Under the pieces are notes generated by a model. It saw nothing but the letters and a program-made list of their open reading frames with translations, did not search any database and was not told the origin of the DNA. A stretch of 64,000 nt of DNA from NCBI RefSeq assembly GCF_900099765.1, contig NZ_FNDX01000006.1:124001-188000 (forward strand), in the 5' to 3' direction. The stretch's first letter is position 1; every line of letters starts with the position of its first letter. Shown one piece after another: positions 18,336 through 27,102 of the stretch. Both the position numbers and the translations under genes were made by a program. This DNA comes from Paenibacillus typhae. Its GTDB lineage: Bacteria > Bacillota > Bacilli > Paenibacillales > Paenibacillaceae.

Positions 18336-18349
18336 TGACACAAGTGTCA
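18336..18349 (+). promoter_or_regulatory. TetR operator 2
   Basis: TGACACAAGTGTCA matches operator 1 at 13 of 14 positions and lies exactly 60 bp downstream, between the promoter and the permease start. Confidence 0.7.
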
Positions 18350-18380
18350 AAAAAAGAGATTAGAGGAGCTGGTAGAGCGG

Positions 18381-19502
18381 ATGTTTTTAGCTGTGAAAGA
18401 ATTGATGCATAGTAAAATGAGATTTTTGATGATCGTCATTATTTTTGTATTGCTGGCCTGGCTGGTATTTATCTTATCCGGTTTAGGGAATGGATTATCT
18501 ACGTTAGCTGCTTCGACATTCAAAACCATGAAGGCGGATTATGTCATATTTGAAGAAGGGTCGCAGTCTTCGATGAGCAAGTCGCTGCTGTCTGATCAAT
18601 TAATACCGGAAGTGCAGCTGCTGCCAAATGTGATTGCTGCCGCACCTATGGGAAGTACGATGGCGACGGCGTTAAAGGAACAAAGCACCAGAAACGAAGA
18701 TAAGCTGGATATCGCAATCATCGGAATTAACCCGGGGAGCTTCCTGGAGCCTGCTGTTGTGGAAGGGGAAGGCTTGTCCACTGAAAATCCAACTGGTGTC
18801 ATAGTGAATTCGACCATGAAGGAAGAAGGCTTTGCCATCGGTGATACTTTTCAGTTAGACGGTACGACGCAAGCATTAACCATCATAGGCTTTGTCGAGA
18901 ATCAGACCTATAACCATGTAGCATCCGTATTTACTCCTATGGCTGAATGGCGGAAGATTGCCTTCGCGGCTCCGGGTTCAGATAAAGGGGTTACAGGGCC
19001 AGTTAATGCCATTATGCTGCAAGGCAAGGACATTGATCCAGATGCCATTGACAACAAGCTGACTGGTACGGACACGGTTACCCGGTCGGGGGCTGTTCAA
19101 GGTATGCCGGGGTACAAAGAAGAGAACGGCACTATTTTCATGATGCTGGCCTTTCTGCTTGCCATCGCCGCATTTGTGCTTGGTGTGTTCTTTTATGTCA
19201 TAACGATGCAGAAGACGAACCAGTTTGGCATTATGAAAGCTATTGGTGCCAGCAACAAATTCTTGAGCAAAGCCATTGTATCGCAAGTGTTTGTGCTTTC
19301 GCTGATTAGTATTGTTGTTGGAATCTTACTTACTTATGGAACGGCAGCCATCATGCCTAAGGGAATGCCATTTAAACTTGAAACGAATCTGGTTGTGACT
19401 TATTCCATCATTTTGCTGGTTATCTCCATTTTAAGTTCAATGGTGTCGGTCCGGAAGATCACAAAAATTGATCCGCTCAAGGCACTCGGGAGGGTTGAAT
19501 AA
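18381..19502 (+). CDS. ABC exporter permease, FtsX/MacB-like
   Basis: A 373-residue protein with an N-terminal transmembrane segment (about 13-35), a large extracytoplasmic domain (about 40-250) and three C-terminal membrane segments. That is the FtsX/LolCE layout of mechanotransmission ABC systems. AGAGGAG lies about 12 nt before the ATG. Its stop overlaps the ATPase start (TAATG). Members move or extract hydrophobic compounds, peptides or lipoproteins. With the TetR operators upstream, stress or drug export is plausible. Confidence 0.92.
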   Translation: MFLAVKELMHSKMRFLMIVIIFVLLAWLVFILSGLGNGLSTLAASTFKTMKADYVIFEEGSQSSMSKSLLSDQLIPEVQLLPNVIAAAPMGSTMATALKEQSTRNEDKLDIAIIGINPGSFLEPAVVEGEGLSTENPTGVIVNSTMKEEGFAIGDTFQLDGTTQALTIIGFVENQTYNHVASVFTPMAEWRKIAFAAPGSDKGVTGPVNAIMLQGKDIDPDAIDNKLTGTDTVTRSGAVQGMPGYKEENGTIFMMLAFLLAIAAFVLGVFFYVITMQKTNQFGIMKAIGASNKFLSKAIVSQVFVLSLISIVVGILLTYGTAAIMPKGMPFKLETNLVVTYSIILLVISILSSMVSVRKITKIDPLKALGRVE

Positions 19503-20224
19503 TGACTAAGGGATTACAGATGAAGGAGCTCACAAAGTACTATAACGAAGGAAGTAATCGGATTGCTGCACTGGATCATGTGTCCATATCAGTGGAGCCG
19601 GGTGAGTTTGTTGCTGTAGTTGGACCGTCCGGTTCCGGAAAAAGTACATTTTTGTCCATTGCCGGAGCGCTGCTCAAAGCTTCAGAGGGCGAAGTTAAGC
19701 TGAACGGAAATAACATTTCTGCGCTTACTGCCCAAGAGCTGGCGGATACAAGACTAAAAGAAATCGGATTTATTATGCAATCCTCGAATTTGGTTCCCTA
19801 TTTGAATGTGCTTGATCAGCTGCTCATTATAAAAAGGATGTCGGGAAAGGTTAAAAGAGAGGATAAAGAATTTGCCGTTAAGCTGCTGGAAAAGCTGGGG
19901 CTGGGCTCGAAGCTAAAGAGCTTCCCGGAAGAGCTGTCCGGCGGTGAGAAGCAGCGCACAGCGATTGCCCGTGCCCTGATTAATGATCCCAACATTATCC
20001 TGGCGGATGAGCCGACAGCAAGCCTGGATACCAAACGTGCACATGAAGTAGTTAGTCTGATCGCACAAGAAGTGAATTCAGGCCAGAAAGCGGCGATTAT
20101 GGTTACTCACGATGAGCGTATGCTTGAATACTGCGACAAGGTATACCGGATGGAAGACGGGAAATTGTCGTTGCAGCAGGCGGTTAAGAAGTCTAATCTG
20201 AAAGAGCCTGCCGGAACGAGGTGA
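19502..20224 (+). CDS. ABC exporter ATPase, MacB/LolD-like
   Basis: A 240-residue ABC ATPase with Walker [10 protein letters not shown] (41-49), Q-loop QSSN, signature LSGGEKQR, Walker B IILADEPT and the switch histidine in VTHDE. It is translationally coupled to the FtsX-like permease. Together they make a complete exporter of the MacB superfamily. Confidence 0.96.
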   Translation: MTKGLQMKELTKYYNEGSNRIAALDHVSISVEPGEFVAVVGPSGSGKSTFLSIAGALLKASEGEVKLNGNNISALTAQELADTRLKEIGFIMQSSNLVPYLNVLDQLLIIKRMSGKVKREDKEFAVKLLEKLGLGSKLKSFPEELSGGEKQRTAIARALINDPNIILADEPTASLDTKRAHEVVSLIAQEVNSGQKAAIMVTHDERMLEYCDKVYRMEDGKLSLQQAVKKSNLKEPAGTR

Positions 20225-20274
20225 AGTCTGTCGCAGTAATGGGTACGCAATAATAACACTTATAAGAGTCAAAG

Positions 20275-20305
20275 AAAGGCATCCGTTTGCGGGTGCCTTT
20301 TTGAT
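20275..20305 (+). terminator. Rho-independent terminator of the ABC exporter operon
   Basis: AAAGGCATCC and GGGTGCCTTT form the stem, followed by TTT. Confidence 0.8.
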
Positions 20306-20360
20306 TTTTGGGAGCGATGTCTACTTCATAATCATCCAAAAGTCGAACCACATACACCGC

Positions 20361-20831
20361 TTAATTAGCCGTCTTATTTACAAAATCAATCTCATTCCGG
20401 ATCCCTTTATGGGCGTCATTCCACAATCCCTTCGTCAGCCGGATGCGCAGCAGGCAGGTGTTAGGGTCTTCGTCATTATTGGCTTCGTTATACCACCCGG
20501 CGAATATTGTCCGCAGTTTGGTCATCATCTCCGCGTTTTTCTCGCCACATACCCAGCCCAGGTTTTCACCGATTCCGTCAGCCGTAAAGTTCTCAACGAT
20601 GATACAAACGGAGACCTCGGGGTTTTGGGCGATCTGCTGCATCTTGTTTGAAGTTGCGTAAGTGACAGTGTAAAATGAGCCGTCTTCATAATAGGCATCT
20701 ACAATGCGGGATGCGGGACGGCTTTTGCCATTGGGCCCCGGTTCCAGCGCTATGGTGGATAGAGTGATCAGGCCGTCCTTGTTACCCGCTTGTGTATCCA
20801 GCAGCTGCATGGCTTCGTCATACTTGCTCAT
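20361..20831 (-). CDS. Pyridoxamine 5'-phosphate oxidase-like FMN-binding protein
   Basis: A 156-residue split-barrel protein similar to the general stress protein 26 group of the PNPOx-like superfamily, with KSRPASRIVDAYY and SFYTVTYATSNKMQQIAQNPEVSV. Members bind flavin, but this small group has few known reactions. The ATG at 20831 is chosen because CCAGGAGGTAAT precedes it; an in-frame ATG at 20921 would overlap the promoter. It is divergent from a WYL regulator across a shared operator-like repeat. Confidence 0.88.
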   Translation of the reverse strand: MSKYDEAMQLLDTQAGNKDGLITLSTIALEPGPNGKSRPASRIVDAYYEDGSFYTVTYATSNKMQQIAQNPEVSVCIIVENFTADGIGENLGWVCGEKNAEMMTKLRTIFAGWYNEANNDEDPNTCLLRIRLTKGLWNDAHKGIRNEIDFVNKTAN

Positions 20832-20904
20832 TGTATTACCTCCTGGAATGTTGTTAGGCATATATTTACAGCTTATCATTGTAAAATCCTGGTGCATGTG
20901 AAAA

Positions 20905-20933
20905 ATAATATAACTCGACATAATCCTGTCAAG
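20905..20933 (-). promoter_or_regulatory. Promoter of the FMN-binding protein gene with inverted repeat
   Basis: On the minus strand TTGACA (forward 20927-20932) and TATTAT (forward 20905-20910) are 16 nt apart. CTTGAC-8nt-GTCGAG (20914-20933) spans the -35 and spacer, a likely site for the divergent WYL regulator. Confidence 0.65.
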
Positions 20934-20968
20934 TTTTTTGTTTATACTAAAAGCTAAGAGGTGAGCGA

Positions 20969-21901
20969 ATGCAGATTAGCAGACTGCTTCAAATGACGTA
21001 TATTTTACTGGAGAAGGGGACGGTTACCGCACCGGAGCTGGCTGAGCGGTTCGAGGTGTCGGTCAGAACAGTCTACAGGGATGTAGAAGCCTTAAGCCAG
21101 GCGGGAATTCCGGTCTATACGAGCCAGGGGAAAGGCGGAGGCATTTCCCTTACGGACAGGTTTGTCCTGAACAAATCTTTGCTTAGCGATAAGGAGCAGG
21201 ATGAGATCCTGTTTGCCCTGCAGAGCTTGTCCGCAGCCCGGTTGCCTGATTCTGACGATGTCTTTTTGAAGCTAAGCAGCTTGTTCAGAAAAAACAGCAC
21301 CAGCTGGATTGAAGTTGATTTCTCGCCATGGGGGAGCGGGCAAAAGCAAAAAGAGCTGTATACACTGCTGAAACAGGCCATTTTGGAGCATAAAATGATT
21401 ACATTTACCTACTTCAGTGCTGCCGGGGAACAAAAGAGCCGGAGAGCTGCACCAGTGAAGCTGCTGTTTAAGAATAGATCCTGGTACGTAGAAGCCTACA
21501 GCTTTGAAAACGGTGCTCCAAGAACCTTCAAGATTACCAGGATGTCGAATGTACAGCTTTTAGAAGGGGAGGGGACCGGTCTCTTAGAGTTTCAACAGGT
21601 GCGGATAGATTCTGCAGGGACTTCCGTTGAAGAGATTAAGGTTAATGAAAGCCCGAGAATCCGTTTGGTATTAAATATAGAACCGGCAGGAGCCTATCGC
21701 ATCGTGGATGAGTTTAAGGAAGAGGACATTTTGAAACAGGAAGACGGGTCTTTCCTGGTCATATCAGATATGCCCTCCGGAGAATGGCTTGTTCAATATC
21801 TTCTTTCCTATGGAGACCTACTGGAGGTTATGGAGCCGGAAACTCTCAGGCTGGAGATGAAAGCCCGCACAGCCACAATGGCCCAAAAATATTCAGGATA
21901 A
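20969..21901 (+). CDS. WYL-domain transcriptional regulator (YafY type)
   Basis: A 310-residue protein. The N-terminal DeoR-like helix-turn-helix (LAERFEVSVRTVYRDVEALSQAG, about 25-47) is followed by a WYL sensor domain with RSWYVEAYSF and a WCX C-terminal part. The ribosome binding site is AGAGGTGAGCG. WYL proteins respond to small ligands or nucleic acid. It probably controls the divergent FMN-binding protein gene and perhaps the SDR operon that follows. Confidence 0.93.
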   Translation: MQISRLLQMTYILLEKGTVTAPELAERFEVSVRTVYRDVEALSQAGIPVYTSQGKGGGISLTDRFVLNKSLLSDKEQDEILFALQSLSAARLPDSDDVFLKLSSLFRKNSTSWIEVDFSPWGSGQKQKELYTLLKQAILEHKMITFTYFSAAGEQKSRRAAPVKLLFKNRSWYVEAYSFENGAPRTFKITRMSNVQLLEGEGTGLLEFQQVRIDSAGTSVEEIKVNESPRIRLVLNIEPAGAYRIVDEFKEEDILKQEDGSFLVISDMPSGEWLVQYLLSYGDLLEVMEPETLRLEMKARTATMAQKYSG

Positions 21902-21972
21902 CTGGACACGCAGCTGTCAGGTTCTGTTGATTACACTAGCCTTGTATTTAAAACATACCAGGGAGGCTTCAA

Positions 21973-22746
21973 ATGAGTAAAGAATTTGCAGGTAAAAGGG
22001 CACTGGTGACCGGCGGCACCAGGGGAATCGGCCTCGCGATCGTGAAGCGTCTGCATGCAGCAGGAGCTGAGGTTATAGCTACGGCAAGATCCGTACCAGA
22101 GGCATTACCAGAGGGGGCAGGGTTCATTCAGGCAGATGTGAGCATTCCGGAAGGCGTGGATCATATCGTTCAGCAGACGCTAGAGCAGCTCGGCGGTCTG
22201 GATATTTTGATTAATAATGTGGGCGGTTCCTCTACAAGTACAGCAGGGGCTTTAGCTTTAACGGATGAAGATTGGCAAACGACATTTACTGCCAACCTGT
22301 TTTCTTCGGTCCGGCTCGACCGCGGATTCTTGCCTTACATGGCCGAACAGCAAAGCGGAGTTATTGTCCATATCTCTTCGATTCAACGTAAGCTTCCCGG
22401 CATCATGACTATGCCTTATTCGGCTGCCAAAGCTGCGCTTGTGAATTACAGTAAGAACCTGGCGACCCAGTTCGGCCCCAAAGGGATTAGAATCAATACA
22501 CTTGCTCCGGGATTTACTGAGACAGAAGCGGCAGAACGCTTAATCGCGAGAATGGCCGAACAAGCCGGAACAGACTATACCGCTGCCCGGCAGCAATTAA
22601 TGGACGAGCTTGGCGGCATTCCCCTCGGCCGGCCTGCCAAGCCTGAGGAGGTTGCCGAGCTTGCGGCTTTTCTCGCGTCATACAGAGCCTCTTATATTAC
22701 CGGCTGTGAGTATGTCATTGACGGCGGAACCATCCGCACCGTGTAA
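21973..22746 (+). CDS. Short-chain dehydrogenase/reductase
   Basis: A 257-residue SDR with TGGTRGIGLA cofactor motif (about 14-23), NNVGG, catalytic Ser in HISSIQ and YSAAK (Tyr and Lys of the active site). CAGGGAGGC precedes the ATG. It heads a three-gene operon with a SnoaL-like protein and a Dabb protein, a set often seen in small oxidative or detoxification modules. Substrate is unknown. Confidence 0.93.
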   Translation: MSKEFAGKRALVTGGTRGIGLAIVKRLHAAGAEVIATARSVPEALPEGAGFIQADVSIPEGVDHIVQQTLEQLGGLDILINNVGGSSTSTAGALALTDEDWQTTFTANLFSSVRLDRGFLPYMAEQQSGVIVHISSIQRKLPGIMTMPYSAAKAALVNYSKNLATQFGPKGIRINTLAPGFTETEAAERLIARMAEQAGTDYTAARQQLMDELGGIPLGRPAKPEEVAELAAFLASYRASYITGCEYVIDGGTIRTV

Positions 22747-22770
22747 CAAAAGGAAAAAGGAGCTGATCTT

Positions 22771-23148
22771 ATGAAGCCTAATCTGCTTCCGCAGGTTATA
22801 CAGGATTTTATAGTTGCTGCCAATAAACCGGATCCAAAGGCATATGCCGACTGTTTTTCAGAAGATGCCCTTGTATTCGATGAAGGCAAAGAGTGGGCCG
22901 GCAAAGCCGCTATATCAAAATGGAGTGCCGAACATCACTTTGCTGCTAACATAACGCTTGAACCCATAAAGGATAAACAGGATGAGGAAGAAACCATAGT
23001 CGTTTTTAAGGTTGACAGGGATTTCGACAAAACAGGTCTCCCGGACCCGCTCTATTTGGATTTTTATTTTGAGATAAGTAAACATAAGATTAAGCAGCTT
23101 GCGATACGGCTGTCTGATCATATAAGAAACGAGGGGGAGCAACAATGA
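22771..23148 (+). CDS. SnoaL/NTF2-like protein
   Basis: A 125-residue alpha+beta-barrel protein with the NTF2-like pattern DFIVAANKPDPKAYADCFSEDALVFDEG then WAGKAAISKW. Members include isomerases, cyclases and small ligand binders. AAAAGGAGCTG precedes the ATG. Its stop overlaps the next start (ATGA). Confidence 0.88.
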   Translation: MKPNLLPQVIQDFIVAANKPDPKAYADCFSEDALVFDEGKEWAGKAAISKWSAEHHFAANITLEPIKDKQDEEETIVVFKVDRDFDKTGLPDPLYLDFYFEISKHKIKQLAIRLSDHIRNEGEQQ

Positions 23149-23432
23149 TAGTGAATCATGTGCTGTTAAAGCTGAAGGACCGGAGCCCTGAGCATATTGA
23201 GCATATTCGGACCGTTCTGCTGGGCATGAGAGGAAAAATAGAGGTTCTTCTCGATATTCAGGTCGATGCTAACGTTCGTCCCGGCCCTTCAGCCTATGAT
23301 TTGATCCTGATCACCAGGTTTGCTTCTTTAGCAGACATGGAGGAATACCTTATACACCCGGCCCATCTGGATGTCGCCCGGCTGATTGGTCCGGCTCTGG
23401 AGACGCAGGCCTCTGTCTGCTGTGCCATCTGA
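23145..23432 (+). CDS. Stress-responsive A/B barrel (Dabb) protein
   Basis: A 95-residue ferredoxin-like protein starting MIVNHVLLKLKD, typical of the Dabb family of dimeric alpha/beta barrels. GAGGGGGAGC precedes the ATG and the start overlaps the previous stop, so translation is coupled. A T-tailed hairpin follows. Confidence 0.9.
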   Translation: MIVNHVLLKLKDRSPEHIEHIRTVLLGMRGKIEVLLDIQVDANVRPGPSAYDLILITRFASLADMEEYLIHPAHLDVARLIGPALETQASVCCAI

Positions 23433-23465
23433 TAGAAGGTAACTGGCTTATTGTAAAATATAAAC

Positions 23466-23508
23466 AGCACTATATTCTTCATCATTGAAGAGTATGGTGC
23501 TATTTTTA
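23466..23508 (+). terminator. Rho-independent terminator of the SDR operon
   Basis: A 15-bp stem with two G-U pairs (AGCACTATATTCTTC with GAAGAGTATGGTGCT) and a 6-nt loop is followed by ATTTTT. Confidence 0.85.
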
Positions 23509-23558
23509 TATATTAAACCAGAAGTGCAAAGTGACATATCCGGGAGGGATTACTGTCT

Positions 23559-24014
23559 ATGACGGAATACGTTAAGACTATGAGAAAATTAATTGGACAC
23601 AAGCCATTACTGCTATGTGGTGCCAGTATTATTGTATTTAATGAGTTAAACCAGGTTTTAATGCTAAAAAGAAACGATAACGGATGCTGGTGTTTTCCGG
23701 GGGGAGCCGTTGACCTCGGTGAAGATACTGCAGAAACAGCACGCAGAGAACTGCTTGAGGAGACCGGTTTAAGTGTGGGTGAGGTTAGTCTTTTTGGTGT
23801 GTTTTCAGGACAAGAACTGCACTATGTCTATCCAAACGGAGATGAAGTATATATCGTTGATGTAGTGTACTCAAGCAATAATGTTTACGGAGAAATCTCT
23901 GTAGATAATGAAAGCAGAGAATACCGTTATTTTGATATTGATGATATTCCTGCTGAGATCAGCCCTCCTGTAATGCCTGTTGTAAATGAGCTGAAGAGGA
24001 GAGGGCGAGCCTGA
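23559..24014 (+). CDS. Nudix hydrolase
   Basis: A 151-residue protein with an intact Nudix box, GGAVDLGEDTAETARRELLE followed by ETG (about 47-69). The family cleaves nucleoside diphosphates linked to another group. CGGGAGGGATT lies upstream of the ATG. Substrate is unknown. Confidence 0.93.
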   Translation: MTEYVKTMRKLIGHKPLLLCGASIIVFNELNQVLMLKRNDNGCWCFPGGAVDLGEDTAETARRELLEETGLSVGEVSLFGVFSGQELHYVYPNGDEVYIVDVVYSSNNVYGEISVDNESREYRYFDIDDIPAEISPPVMPVVNELKRRGRA

Positions 24015-24112
24015 TGCGCTTTTCTATTAGGCTAAGCCTAAGCTACCTAAGAATCTGCAAGAAGAAGCGGTAAATTCAGACAACTACATACGTATTGGAA
24101 AGGAGGACGGAT

Positions 24113-24374
24113 ATGAACAGATCTTTTACTATCAATAAAATATCGGAACTGATGGGATTGACGAGCCTGACGCAGCGGCAATGTGAAGCAGATGCCAAGC
24201 ACTCCCGGTAAAGCTTATGGGTATGAAATGTGCGCCACGATTCCCGAGGGGGACGGTGGTCTTTACGCGATGTTTGTGAGCAGTGAGGATATCTCCCTAT
24301 CCTGGAACACTTTTATGAAGAGATTGGCAGAGACAGAAATTACAAATCGGACTGGTGAAGGCTGTGTAAAATGA
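24113..24374 (+). pseudogene. Decayed MerR-family regulator
   Basis: A strong AAAGGAGG site and ATG begin NRSFTINKISELMGLTS, the N-terminal half of a MerR helix-turn-helix, which soon ends in a TAA at 24209. A second frame continues with GYEMCATIPEGDGGLYAM and WNTFMKRLAE, the pattern of the C-terminal GyrI-like effector-binding domain. The middle of the gene is missing and the frame is broken, so the product cannot be functional. Confidence 0.65.
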
Positions 24375-24414
24375 GGTGCATAATGAAGCAGATGAATATT
24401 GGGGATTGTGTTCT

Positions 24415-24550
24415 TGAGGTTGATATCGAAAGAACCACCACAACGTCCATATCGATAATAGGTTTTGCTGCTAAACCAGGAACTGAGTTACTTCCAACAT
24501 GCTCAATTTCGCAAATGTTCCAGTTTACTCCTTCGAAGTATGACACGGTT
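24415..24550 (-). pseudogene. Fragment of a GrpB/UPF0157 family gene
   Basis: On the minus strand EIEHVGSNSVPGLAAKPIID is the signature of the GrpB family (nucleotidyltransferase fold). Only about 45 codons remain, without a start or end. Just upstream on the plus strand (about 24392-24440) CVLEVDIERT looks like the beginning of another protein, so two gene remnants are fused here. Confidence 0.6.
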
Positions 24551-24557
24551 CGAGTTT

Positions 24558-25079
24558 TTATGTAAAAATCATTTTTAATATCCCAACACCGTCTTCTTGA
24601 GGATATAACCATACAGAAAGAATCACAGTTACAATTAATAACGATACCCGTATAAAAAGGTTCAATGCTCCATTGCGTTTTCTAAATAAAAATAAATATA
24701 AAAGGACAATCACGCTGTTGAGAAAGTATATAATTGGTAAATAAATTATACGTCCTAGTCCTGTATATGGGAAGGTCAGTATTAGGAGTGTAATTATTAG
24801 TATTGAAGGTAACATCGCAAGTAAATATATATCGTTATTATTTCCTACCCAAAAGTTATTTAAATTAATTCTGGGCAATCCGAAAAATCTTTTATTACAG
24901 TTAGAGCATTTGTATGAATAAGGAATAAAAACAGGAATTATAGCAATCAAAGCTCCGTAATCAATGGCACCTGTAAAAAAGTAAAAATTTAAAAATAAGT
25001 AGATGGAAAGTAAGAGTCTTGTATGAAATGAACTTATCTGTTTGATGTTTGTGTTTTGACAATTAGAACAGCGATTCAT
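24558..25079 (-). CDS. Membrane protein with N-terminal zinc-ribbon-like CxxC motifs
   Basis: A 173-residue protein. CSNCQN (4-9) and CSNCNKRF (about 58-65) each give a CxxC pair, and about five hydrophobic segments follow. It is AT-rich compared with its neighbours. A T-box or terminator was not seen. The AGGTG before its ATG (minus strand) serves as the ribosome binding site. The family is not recognised. Its low GC and decayed surroundings suggest recent arrival. Confidence 0.7.
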   Translation of the reverse strand: MNRCSNCQNTNIKQISSFHTRLLLSIYLFLNFYFFTGAIDYGALIAIIPVFIPYSYKCSNCNKRFFGLPRINLNNFWVGNNNDIYLLAMLPSILIITLLILTFPYTGLGRIIYLPIIYFLNSVIVLLYLFLFRKRNGALNLFIRVSLLIVTVILSVWLYPQEDGVGILKMIFT

Positions 25080-25328
25080 ATTTTCACCTCTTAATTATAG
25101 ACAACGCACAACATAAATCTACCTTCAGTTAAATTATAGGATATTTTGTTTTAATTCAATAGTGCTATCTTTTTATAGTAACTGAATTTATTTACCGCAG
25201 TATACTGCCGCTGTGGCTCTCGATGATCAAGCTCTAAAAGCTAACAACCAGAAGAATCGAATAAAGTTAAACGTTCCTTTGACCATATGCATGATTGAAA
25301 TTAGAATAAGGTGCAAAGAGGTGAGCCT

Positions 25329-25814
25329 ATGATATATGTAAGACCATTGGAACAAAAAGAATATGATTTTCTTATGGATATGCATTATGAGTCCATATAT
25401 ATTTTAGAAGGGACGCCATCGAAACATGAGCTTTTGAATGCCCCGCATATTATGAAGTATAGTGAGAATTGGGGAAGAAAAGGTGATATGGCTTTAGTAG
25501 CTCTGATTGACAATATACCTGTAGGTGCTGCATGGTATAGATTATTTGACGAGAGGAATAAAGGCTATGGGTTTATTGATTGTGAAACCCCAGAACTAGG
25601 CATTGCTATACTATCTAACTATAGACAGCTGGGGTTAGGAATGAGACTCATGCAAGACATCATTCAACAAGCAATATCCGATGGTTATAAATCACTTTCT
25701 TTAAGCGTTGACCCAGAGAATCAAGCAGCAGTCCGGTTATATGAAAAACTTGGATTTGAGTATTTTGGGTTATCTGGAACCTCTTGGACTATGAAGTTAA
25801 ACATCAGGATCTAG
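25329..25814 (+). CDS. GNAT-family N-acetyltransferase
   Basis: A 161-residue acetyltransferase. The acetyl-CoA-binding motif is LSNYRQLGLGMRLMQDIIQQA, followed by the typical LSVDPENQAAVRLYEKLGFEYFG. AGAGGTGAGCC lies just before the ATG at 25329; a longer frame from 25311 would start inside that site. Substrate is unknown. Confidence 0.93.
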   Translation: MIYVRPLEQKEYDFLMDMHYESIYILEGTPSKHELLNAPHIMKYSENWGRKGDMALVALIDNIPVGAAWYRLFDERNKGYGFIDCETPELGIAILSNYRQLGLGMRLMQDIIQQAISDGYKSLSLSVDPENQAAVRLYEKLGFEYFGLSGTSWTMKLNIRI

Positions 25815-25901
25815 TAAACTCACAGGAAACATTAATTCACATAAAACCTCTACTTATCTCCTTTTAACTAATACTCAGGCGAGTACCTCCAAGTCTGGTT
25901 A

Positions 25902-26987
25902 CTACATGGCTACAAACAGTACAATCATTCCGAGACAAATCAGCCAGATTAATGGGTGACCGAAATTTAATCCCCAGCCGACTCCGAACCTTTTCTCGAC
26001 AATAAGGTTTGGATCTTTGCGATCGAAATAAAACATGCCTAATTTCCATTTATCATGATCATGGACAGGTCTGACATTGGGGCGATCGGTAGATTGCTCC
26101 AAGTCGCTTCCTCCCTGACCAGCCCAGAACGATAAGGCGAAGGCGTATAGGATGATAAGGGCTATTATGATTAGGACAATGGGGATAGTGATATAGGTGC
26201 TAAGCAGAGAAGTCATGTTTAGTTGCACGACGGAAAGCAGGATAACTATTAAGAAGCCTGCCGTAATCATAAAACATGACCAAGTATTGCGGAACGTTAC
26301 AGCTTGTCGGATGGAACGGTTAGGATTAGTTAGTTGAAGCTGCTGCTTCACTCTGCGGATACTCCAATTTTCAAATACGAACAAAAGTGTTGTGAACACT
26401 TGCATTATCGTAGGCATAAAAACAGAACTATATGTTTTAGCTGCATAGCGGTCTGCGGTCCAACTGCCGTTGTAATGAATCGGAATCTGATCAGGAATCA
26501 GATCGTAGTTGGCTAGCACAGTTACAATACTAACAACAATAATTAAAGCATGAAGGAGGAACCATTTATTAGACAAGCCAATGTTTCTTTTCCGATATCC
26601 AGTGTCCATTGCCATGATCGATGGTTCCTCAGCAATAAGCAGCACAGCCAGTGAACTTTTTGTTTTGAAATAATAGCTGATGTTTATGATTAGGGAGATT
26701 AGGACCATGGCGAATGAATAAGCGACAATAATCCAACTTTGTTGCTTGGAACGATCATCACTGTATATTAGGCAGATGATACAAATAATGAATAGGATGG
26801 TATGCAAGGTAGCACTAATCGTAGCATATGACCTCCGCATCTGGCGCAGAGGCTCACTGTAGAATTGTACATCGCTGACGGTGACCCCAAAGCTAATCGT
26901 CTCTTTTGTCAAATAAGGCATGCTCACCATGAGAATGATAGCAGGTACAAATACAAGGATCATTACAATAACAGGCATTAGTGTCAT
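25902..26987 (-). CDS. DUF1648/DUF5808-type membrane protein
   Basis: A 361-residue protein with about eight transmembrane segments. The centre has the DUF1648 pattern ANYDLIPDQIPIHYNGSW and the C-terminus the DUF5808-like DHDKWKLGMFYFDRKDPN followed by FGVGWGLNFGHP. GAGGAGGCG precedes the ATG. Related proteins often sit beside GntR or SdpR-like regulators, but none is adjacent here. Function is unknown. Confidence 0.85.
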   Translation of the reverse strand: MTLMPVIVMILVFVPAIILMVSMPYLTKETISFGVTVSDVQFYSEPLRQMRRSYATISATLHTILFIICIICLIYSDDRSKQQSWIIVAYSFAMVLISLIINISYYFKTKSSLAVLLIAEEPSIMAMDTGYRKRNIGLSNKWFLLHALIIVVSIVTVLANYDLIPDQIPIHYNGSWTADRYAAKTYSSVFMPTIMQVFTTLLFVFENWSIRRVKQQLQLTNPNRSIRQAVTFRNTWSCFMITAGFLIVILLSVVQLNMTSLLSTYITIPIVLIIIALIILYAFALSFWAGQGGSDLEQSTDRPNVRPVHDHDKWKLGMFYFDRKDPNLIVEKRFGVGWGLNFGHPLIWLICLGMIVLFVAM

Positions 26988-27102
26988 ATCATTCGCCTCC
27001 TCTTAAGTGTGTATTTTAAACGCTGTAACCCTTATAGCAGGGACGATTTATCACGATGCCTTTTTGCGTATTAATGATTCCAAAATAGCGAAATACTTAA
27101 TT

